Assembly (NCBI RefSeq): GCF_036711975.1 | Contig: NC_091975.1 | Span: 3,102,501 to 3,166,500 of the forward strand | Reading direction: 5' to 3' | DNA: 64,000 nt | Source of the DNA: Onthophagus taurus | Lineage: Eukaryota > Arthropoda > Insecta > Coleoptera > Scarabaeidae | In this document: in pieces, positions 55,801 through 64,000 of the stretch | Numbering within the stretch: the first letter of the stretch is position 1 | Layout: the number at the start of each line of letters is the position of its first letter | Program-made: the position numbers and the translations under genes | The notes under the pieces: generated by a model | Seen by the model: the letters and a program-made list of their open reading frames with translations, nothing else | Databases searched by the model: none | Told to the model about the DNA's origin: nothing

Positions 55801-56144
55801 GGATTTATTAGGTAAGATTTTTTTTCTTTTGGATTAAAATGATTTATTTATATTTTTTAGGTGCGTACATTCCCGAATGTGACCAACAAGGTTATTATAA
55901 ACCAACACAATGCCACGGTGCGATAGGAATGTGTTGGTGTGTTGATAAACACGGCGTTGAATTCGCAAATACTCGTACACATTCAAAACCAAATTGTGAA
56001 AATTTGGTAAATAAAGCTGATGATTTACAACCAAACAGTGGTAAGAAAAATAATAATAAAAATTCAGAAACGAATGATGATGAAGATGGGGATGATGTTG
56101 ATCAAGATATAGAAGGGAGCGCGGATCATCCCGATAATTATTAA
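46880..56144 (+). CDS. Cow: Carrier of Wingless (testican/SPOCK family secreted proteoglycan), 531 aa
   Basis: Six exons, 46880-46987, 51716-51776, 52826-52928, 52984-53142, 54931-55811 and 55861-56144, join in frame to 531 residues. In order: signal peptide (MRFAAVVLVASVVLAVGSAEG), a basic stretch, a CRPLNCKKKEMCLLEDAFTAVC follistatin-like segment, an acidic region (exon 4), a Kazal-like domain (about 145-191, FLCGSDNRTYSSLCRLDYHNC), a long lysine- and tyrosine-rich insert, two EF-hands of the SPARC type (DLNGDGRLNLQEL, 370-382; DVNRDFNVTPNEW, 402-414), a thyroglobulin type-1 domain with CWCV (462-465), and an acidic tail. This is the testican layout. The fly orthologue is a secreted heparan sulfate proteoglycan that binds Wingless and affects its spread. 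Ser-Gly pairs are present (KSGTNSGS, NSGK), but which carry glycan is unknown. Intron 1 is 4.7 kb. The exon 1-5 part was not rejected at any splice site. Confidence 0.93.
46988..51715 (+). other. Intron 1 of Cow
   Basis: A 4.7 kb intron with no nested gene recognised. It starts with a GCAGCAGCGGCGGCGGCGGC tract (about 47060-47085), which is part of the GC-rich promoter zone. A lone CACCCTGTA transposon-type end lies at 47367. Conserved regulatory elements may be present, but I cannot see them from one sequence. Confidence 0.5.
53143..54930 (+). other. Intron 4 of Cow
   Basis: A 1.8 kb intron without coding signals. It contains a two-copy 90 bp duplication at about 53620-53800, listed separately. 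The stretch 54420-54620 is rich in pyrimidine and purine runs. Confidence 0.5.
53620..53800. repeat. Two-copy ~90 bp tandem duplication in Cow intron 4
   Basis: TTTTTGCATGGNGGTCATTAA recurs at 53630 and 53720 with the downstream CATTGCRCA word also repeated, giving a 90 bp period. The copies are clearly diverged. Confidence 0.7.
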
Positions 56145-59100
56145 ATTATTAAAAATTTAAGATCTAATTGAAATGATTAAGAAAAACTGTCCATTTTTTC
56201 GAAAGATTCTCGGTTTTTCTCGCTTGGTTTTTTGTTGTCGTCGATTTCTCATCGTCTCGATATATTTAAATTACAAAAAAAAAGAAAATGTAAGAGTAGC
56301 GTGTACGAATGCGAGATTAAAACCGACGAAAAAAGCTTTTTAGCGTCGTACTGAGTGTGTAACATTCCTCTAATAAACGGCTTTTAAATAACTATTATTA
56401 TTAAAAAAAATAATAAGGAAAACGATCAAAAAGTTAAAAAAAGGAATTATTATTATTATTGTAATAATAGAGGTTAATAATTATTTTATTGTATAACATC
56501 ATGTTGATCTTTGTTTTTTATGTTTTTTTTTATCCCTTTTTTGTATTATTATTACTATTACTAATAAGAATATAAAAATATTTTTTTAAGAAATCATGTA
56601 CATATTTTGTTCTAATTATTAATTGTTAATGTAGTATTTAAGTTTTTTTCTTTTTTACTTAAAAGATCTAATAGTGCAATCTAAAAGTTGAATAGATTTA
56701 GCAACAAAAAGAAATGAAAAAATTGTTTAATGTGATTTATTTTGGGTTAAAATTTTCGTTTTGTGTTTATTTTTATGGGTCAGTAGTCTTTAATCAATGC
56801 TGATGACGTAATTAGATAATGTGTATATAGTGGACGTTATTGACTGTAAATTTGATTTCACTTTTTTTTGGGTATGCTTTCTAATGAAAATAAAAAGAAA
56901 ACGGAAACACAAACTTAAACCCATCTTATTTAAAAAGAAAACAACCATTACCCTTATTAATGTATAACACCTACCTATATACATCTAATTATAACTGTAT
57001 TGTATGTTTTTAAAATAATAAAGATAAATAAAATAGAATTTAATATACCCAAAAATAAATTAACTTTTTTTATACATATTATACAGTCTGTTTACGGACA
57101 AAAGAAGATTATTAACGTAAAAATATTGGCAACAAAAGTTAATTAACCCTCCATTCGAAAAATCAATTAATTAAATTTTAGTATGATAGTGCATAAAATT
57201 CAAAAAAAGTGGGCATCTGTTTTTCAATACAAGAAATAAAATTTAGTTAAGTTATAAACCAATTCTGGCTACGCGACATCTTCATTTCAATAGCTAAGAT
57301 TTCGTTAAACGAGTTTATTTAAAATTTCTTTAACCGAAAAGCTGATAGAAACCTATTTTAAATCCTAAAAATAAAGCAACCCTAAATACAATAAAATTAT
57401 GTTGGTTGTCTAAACTCCTTTTTATTTATTCTCCTAAATTCGCCAAAAATTATAATGGCGGATGCGCCGGAAAAACTTTTTTCCATATCTTTTTTAATCA
57501 CAACACTAAAAATTTTTTTCTCATTTCCAATTATAAATTTAAAGCGCGAAATAAAGTTTGGCGAGTTCAACGACTCTCGAATAATTTGCACGAAAAAGCC
57601 CAATAAAAAGCGACGAGCTGAAAAAAGGGGTTGACAAGTAAAAGTTGAAATTAGCCTGATTTGACGAGGGTTCGTCACGTGGAATTATAACGTTAATTGT
57701 CCAATTAGAAACATTTTGAATTTTTCTTTGTCGGATTATTTGTCAATTTTTAAAACGAAATTTACGAAAGCTCGATTTGGGCGAGCAAATGTTTGCCGAG
57801 CTTTTGGCGCAGTTGCGCAATATTCCCCGACGCAATCAAAAGCGCTCGACAGTTTGATGTCAACTTTCAACAAGTTCAGATGGACCACTTTGGTGGCTAC
57901 AAACCTGCCCACGACGTGACTTGAAAAGTATTTACAAGTTTCCAAAGAAAATTTTCAAGAAGATTTTTTAGGGGTAATACGTAAGTTTCCAACTTTAATT
58001 TTCTATTTGCAATTTTTCCATTTTAAAAATGATTGATTGTTCTCAAATCAAATTAAATCATTAAAGTTATTTGTTAGTAATTGTTTTCTCGTTATTAAAT
58101 CTAATTAATACATAATAAACGCATCGATTTATGTATTGTCAGGTTGAAATTTCTCATTTCTATGCAATCCGGTGGACGAAGTGATTAAATTTACGTTTAT
58201 AAATGTTTTTGACTTCAATTCCTGCTATTGTTCAATATTGAATTTTAATAAATTATTTTAAATTTATAAACATTTATAAACACCAATACTTCGAATTTAC
58301 ATAATAGAACCGCATAGGATCACGTAAGTCGAAAATTGCGTAAGTTGTGTATTTACAGGTTAAAGCTATATTTATGTACTACACAAGCTGAACATATCTA
58401 ATTGTATTATTTATTTAACCGAAGTTTAGAGTTATTTATTTAGTTTTAATCGCTTACATTTATCGGTTTTATAAAATTAGTCTTTTCTTGGATCTTTCTC
58501 CTCATTATCTCCCTTCTCTTGCGTCTCACAAGCTTGCCGGTTATTCTTCTTTCTTTTTTATTCCTCCCTGTTTGCTCTAGTATCTCTCTGTATCTATATC
58601 ATTTTCGCTCTTGTAGCATTCCCCTCCCTCCCAGATCTCTCGCACACCTCATACCACTCGTTGATAATAGAACTTAAAAGATTGATACTTAAGTACTCTC
58701 GTTTGGATATGTTTCACTTAAAGATCTTTTCCTCCCTTAAACTAGGAGGGTTAATTGCAATTTAGAGGAGGCAGATACAAAGAGGCCGTTTGTTCTTTAT
58801 GTGTTTCACTAGGGTTTCATTAGGGTAATTTTAGTTGATAATGAAAAAAAGATTTAGTAATTAAATCTTATTAATTTTACGATATAATCAACAATTTAAC
58901 AACCGAAACTATTCATTTTAACTTCGTTACTTAAGTAGAAAACTTTTTGTTTTCGGGTGATTTTCTCGAATAAGATTGGAAGTCTCGACGCAGATTGCGC
59001 AATAATTTCAGTTAACAATGTGGAACTTTTAAGTACATCTTGAAAGAGAAGTACGACTTTAAATGCAATTTAAATGAGTTATAGCATCTTTTTTATCTAT

Positions 59101-62100
59101 TGTTGTTAAAAAAAATGAAAATATTTCTTCTGTTATAAACAAAAATTAATTTCTGTTTGGTATTAGTTTAAAGATAATATTTCTAAGTGCGGTTTTAATC
59201 AGATTAATGATTCCACTTTAATGAAGACCAATCAATTACGGATCTGATTTAATTTCACATCCGCTCGTTCATCCACAATTATTTTAATGAGAAGTTTCGG
59301 AATGTAAGTGGACACATGCAAAATTATTATACTCTTACGGTTATAATTTAGAATAATGTAGAGTATTTTGATTTATCATGTAGCGAATAGAATTAATTTT
59401 GGAATTTCCACGTTGTAATTTGATACGAAACTAGTAATTGGAATACTGTTATAGCATATGTTATTATAAAAATAATTGTGAAATGTGGTGGTGCTTATTA
59501 GTAAATTAACGAGAGCATTATTGAAATTACGCTTTTCTAATGCGATATTAAATTTAAAAAATATTTTAAGGTTATGTTCACCAAAAATTTAAAACTCAAC
59601 TCATTTTTTCACCTTGATATTTAAAAAATGTGATAATACTTACTTTGGCATCCCCGGGAACGAATTAAAACGAACTTGGGTTTCCGGAAAGAATCCTTAA
59701 AGAAATATTTATAATTAAAACTTAAAATTCTCAGCGATTTTAAAACTGTCAATTACTGAATCACAACAAAACGTAAATGAAGCGAAGTTAGATACTAACT
59801 AAAATAAGACAATAAAGTTTTATTTTATTATTATTTACGCATTAACGCATACGATTTATTTTATAATTGTTATTTTAATTGTAAATTGATTATAGTTATC
59901 TATTGTTGAAAATATATTTAATTATGAAATTAAGTGGTCGAATATAAGTTGTAATTAAAATCGATAGATGGCAGTATGTTTTTGTTTCAATTTCAAATAC
60001 TTCAAGAAAAATTAATTTTTTCAATGTATAATAATGCTTTGTATGAAAAGTGTGGATAGTAGGTTGAAAATAGAACTGCGTATATTTGAGAGAGCAACTG
60101 ACAGCTATTTCAATTACAACGACGAAATGGCGTACATTGTCCTGCGGGCGTTCCCGGACTATTTGTCCCCGGACTCCTAAAGTTCAACTCAACCACAAAC
60201 ATCTATTATTGGTATTTATTTTAACGGAAACGCTCAACTTAAATATTTTTTTAGATCTAGATTAAAAAAATTCTTGAACTAATTCGTTTGATGATAAATT
60301 TTCGAAGGTATTATTATTGTTAAGTATTAAAACTTGATAGAATTAATCCGAAGAGATTAAATTATATTTCCTGAAAAGCCTTTTTGAATTAATTTCGGAG
60401 AATAACGAAAACACTTCGATAATCCGTTTATAACGAACCCAAACAATCGATGAAATGAAGTCTCTCGGAACAAATTTCCAATTAACTCTTTCAAAACTTC
60501 ATATTTCCTTGAGTTTACTTTTTTGTACTTTTTAAAAACTCTATTTCATCCGCAGGTGTTGGACACGTTGATAGATTGAATCGAAAACAACCTTCATTTG
60601 AAACACTTTCTTTTTTCCCTTATTTTTCGATTTTCTTAAATTTTTTTTGTATTTACGTGTCATGTTTTACACGAGGAGCTTTCCAGCCGATTTAACCCCC
60701 TAAAATTAACAGAAATAAAAAAAAACTTGAAAAAAATATTTTTTATGTTTTAAAACGAGACAATACAAAAAAGGTTTTTGTTTGAGAAGAGAATCACTCG
60801 AATGAGAGAACGAACCGGAAACCGGAATTGTTAGTATAGACACTGACAGTTGATGGGCTATTTATCTTGTTGATTGAAACGGTCTTGTTAACGACGAAAC
60901 TTTTTTTTTACACATTTTTTCCATTGGGACACGTGTTGAAAACGAAATCCTTAATCTTCATGATTACAATGGTCAAAATATCTAGAGATCTTTAAGTCAC
61001 GTTTTCTAGTATGTTACGTGACGAAAATCCTTAAATTTAAATTGAAAGTTTAATCACATAGTTGAAGTTTTTGGTTTAACTAGATAAACGTAAAATGTAA
61101 TTTTTTATTTATAAACGTTTTGTTGCAATGTGACAGTAAAAAATTTTTATTAAATTCCAAGCAACACGTTTGAAACGCAATATTTCACTTTAAAATCAGT
61201 ACTTTTTATCAAAAAAATTCTATGAGAGTCATTCTATCAATGAAAAGCGATTGAAAAAAGGTAAATTTTAAATTCAATATTCTTTTAGAAATGGAAATTT
61301 AATATCTCTCGACACAACTCCAACTCGTCATATTTAAAAAAATAAGCTGGAATAGTCTAAATTCGATTTTATAAAGATTGAATGTAAATCAGCGGTAAAT
61401 TTTTCCTCCAAACACCCACATTGTCTAAAATAAATTGTTCCGCCCCAGTTTCTCTTAATTTACCACCATCAAACTCAAACGAGACGGTTTCATATGCAAA
61501 TTGCTTGGATTTGCTCGTCTAGTACATAGTTTCTTTGCATTGAAATTGTATGAATACGTAAAAAGATCGATTTATTTCCAAGAAAATATATCTTAAAAAT
61601 ATTATCTAAAAATAGAAAGGAATCCTTAAACATACCCTAAAGCCCAAACTAATCGCTACTAAAATTCCTCCTGTCTGTTGAAACGTTAGGCTAACCCTTC
61701 GTTATAATTAAATTAATTAAAGTTAATTAAAAGTTGTTTGTATCCTTTAAAAAAAATGTTTGCTATTATTCCTAGAAGAGTGTTTAAGATAAATTAAGTG
61801 TCAAATGCAGCTGGATCTCTTCAAAGACAAGGTTTAATAATTAAGAAATGAGCAAAATCGTGTTAAATAGATGAAATATAACCGGCTTAACCAAATCGAT
61901 AGCTTGACAAAATAATCTGTTCAATCCAGGCTCTTTAATCCACCATTTGATTGATAAAATGTCAAATGAGCTTGAATGCGCTATTTCTGGCACAACTTTA
62001 ATAATCAATATAATTTCCCCTACGGTATCTTACAACATAGTACAACTATTAAACAATTAAGTTATTGTAAGATAACAATATCTTAAAGGGAGTTTAAAGG

Positions 62101-64000
62101 AAATCGCCCGGATTTCAAGTATAGGATCAGTTTCGAAGTTAGTTTCACCGGTAACGTTTTCGCAAATCCTGGATCAAGTTCTAGTAAGCTCGTTCAAATC
62201 GAACGCACGAACGAAGTAGTCGAAATATTTTACATAATCTGTTACGAAAATAACAACATTTTTTTCTAAAATATTCTTTTAATTGTAACTTCTTACAGAA
62301 CTTTCGTGTATTTAGCTCCACCAACTTTATTAATTGTTCTTAAATCTTGTTGAAGAATTGTAATTTATTTTAAGTTACAGTGAGTTCATAAAACTTACTA
62401 TACATAAAAGCTTTTTGTATAAAGCTTCTTTTACGATATTATGCACGATGATGTTATAAATCTGTCAAGATTTGTCACCTATTATGTCAAAATATAAAAA
62501 ATGTCTTCAATCGACATTTCCAGTACTCTCCCAGGATTCTGCAATGCGGTGTTCCTTCTATCCTTTCCTCGTTCACTGCTCTTCTCCTAGCCTCCACCCT
62601 TACTGCATCCACCTTAACCTCCTCCCTCACTACATACCCTGGAGTCTCCCTCGAATTAAATAACCAGCAAATATGGGAGAATCTTCTACCTGATAGAAGT
62701 GAATCTGATGAATAAAAAATATTATCGACTGGATTTTGCATTGTAGATGTAGTATCGTAGATACATAATGCTCCGGGCAGATTAGATGGATTTGATATTG
62801 CTAATGCAAATTCAAATTATCTGAAATAAAGACATAAAGATGCCTCTTGCACTATAGATTACACCAATTTGAAATCATTTAAAACTTGGGTATGAGATAA
62901 GCCCTTTAACAATGTCAACCCTTAGCTTGCGTTCAGAAAGACAACATAATCCCTTTTGAAAAGGGTGTTACATAAAATATCCCATCTCTCAATTATTAAT
63001 AGAAAATGTTTTTAAAAAATTTCCAACACAACAATAAACTCAATAAGAAAATCTTGGGGGATGAATTATTTATAGATCCTTTTTTGTGTTGATATCGAGC
63101 GAAATACGTCTCCTTCTTTTTTACTTCTATTGTTACAATTGCGACTTTAAATTAATTGCTATCGAAAGTTCCCAACTTTGAACGTTGAAAGCTTTAAGGA
63201 TTCGAGGGTGTTGACGAAAAACTTTTTATCTAACCACAAAAGAAAAGTCGATCCTAAAATTTTCACCTTACGTAAAAAGAGAGTCTTCTAAAAATTATTT
63301 TAACAATTATCCTTCCCACGTGTTTCTAATAACGCAAATTATGAAGGAGTTGCTTTCAAAGGGGAAGCGAATTCATCAAATTATAAAGGATGATAACGAA
63401 GTATTGTTCGTTTTAATAACTTGAATAACGCGAAATAATTGTAATTAAACGTTAAAAAATAATAAAAATGTAAAAAATTGGCTGCTTTTTTTGTGTCTGT
63501 GGGGATTTTCTTCGATGAATAAGAGAAAAAAAGGGGGATTCGTTGAAATTTGGAAATTGAAAACCGCTTGAAAGATGTAAATGCGCAAACATCAAAACGT
63601 GGTTTTTGGAATTGAAATTTTAATTGGTTTTCGTCGGCGTGTTCTCCATTCTATCGTTTCCACTGAATTTACCAACACCCCTTCGAAGATTACGATGTGT
63701 TTCATGTCGAAAAAAAATCATTTCGATTTTTATGTAAAAAGCTTCAAATTAATTCAATCGAATATAAATAAAAGTTTTTTCTTTTATAACAGGTACATAA
63801 TTTATTCACATTACTCTATGTATATCTTTTAAAGAAGCAAAGCAGGCGAAAACCCGAGAAGCTCACTTGTACCAATTTGCATACAAAATCTAATTAGAGA
63901 ACTAGAACGAGTGAATTTATTTCACAATCTTCAACTCCAATTTGCTTAATGTTTTCAAACGTGTTTTTTTCTAGTTTCGAAAAATTCTTTGTACTCAATC
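56145..64000. other. 3' flank of Cow and intergenic sequence, no gene recognised
   Basis: The Cow 3' untranslated region probably extends through the AT-rich part after 56144; AATAAA words near 57016-57034 are candidate poly-A signals. From 57.1 kb to the end I found no conserved protein motif on either strand. A GC-richer island at about 57760-57925 and a shorter one at 60125-60180 (with CCGGACT repeated) stand out. A pyrimidine-rich tract lies at about 62540-62650. The tail of the window could be the far upstream region or intron of a gene lying outside it. Confidence 0.45.

Noticed and set aside
1-64000. tRNA, rRNA, CRISPR or bacterial-type operon signals
   Set aside because: No tRNA A/B-box pair, no rRNA stretch and no regularly spaced array was seen; the gene structure is eukaryotic throughout.

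Overview
The window is nuclear DNA of an insect, most likely a beetle. It is strongly AT-rich, the genes are split by GT-AG introns from about 50 bp to over 9 kb, several genes are insect-specific in type (pyrokinin-type receptor, obstructor-like chitin-binding protein, ZAD zinc finger, Carrier of Wingless), and the spaces between and inside genes carry many short inverted-repeat elements. The order Coleoptera is inferred from general protein resemblance and gene style and is not proven here.

Layout. 1-15.1 kb: a neuropeptide GPCR of the pyrokinin/neuromedin-U group on the minus strand, two coding exons separated by a 9.3 kb intron; its C-terminal tail exon was not found. 16.5-17.9 kb: a broken vaccinia-related-kinase (VRK) copy between two ~110 bp direct repeats, next to five GGGTT units. 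20.6-21.1 kb: a decayed non-LTR reverse transcriptase. 23.0-27.3 kb: two adjacent plus-strand acyl-CoA desaturase genes; the second keeps the fold and exon pattern but has lost several iron-ligand histidines. 27.4-28.2 kb: a fold-back element with TA target duplication. 28.4-33.0 kb: PA2G4/EBP1 and MIC13 (QIL1), both minus. 33.4-35.4 kb: a secreted three-domain chitin-binding protein, minus. 37.9-39.4 kb: a third, complete desaturase, plus. 39.6-39.8 kb: a 60-residue SMIM20/MITRAC7-like gene, minus. 41.2-42.4 kb: an intronless succinyl-CoA ligase beta subunit. 42.6-45.4 kb: a ZAD protein with 12 C2H2 fingers. 46.6-56.1 kb: Carrier of Wingless (testican family) with a CpG-rich promoter region. 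56.2-64 kb: no gene recognised.

How the genes relate. The three desaturases share splice positions and strand and form one duplicated family that other genes have been placed into. MIC13 (cristae junctions), SMIM20 (cytochrome oxidase assembly) and the succinyl-CoA ligase subunit (citric acid cycle) are all mitochondrial, but nothing in the sequence shows they are co-regulated. All multi-exon models given here were checked by hand: the exons join in frame, use GT/AG borders, and end in one stop codon.
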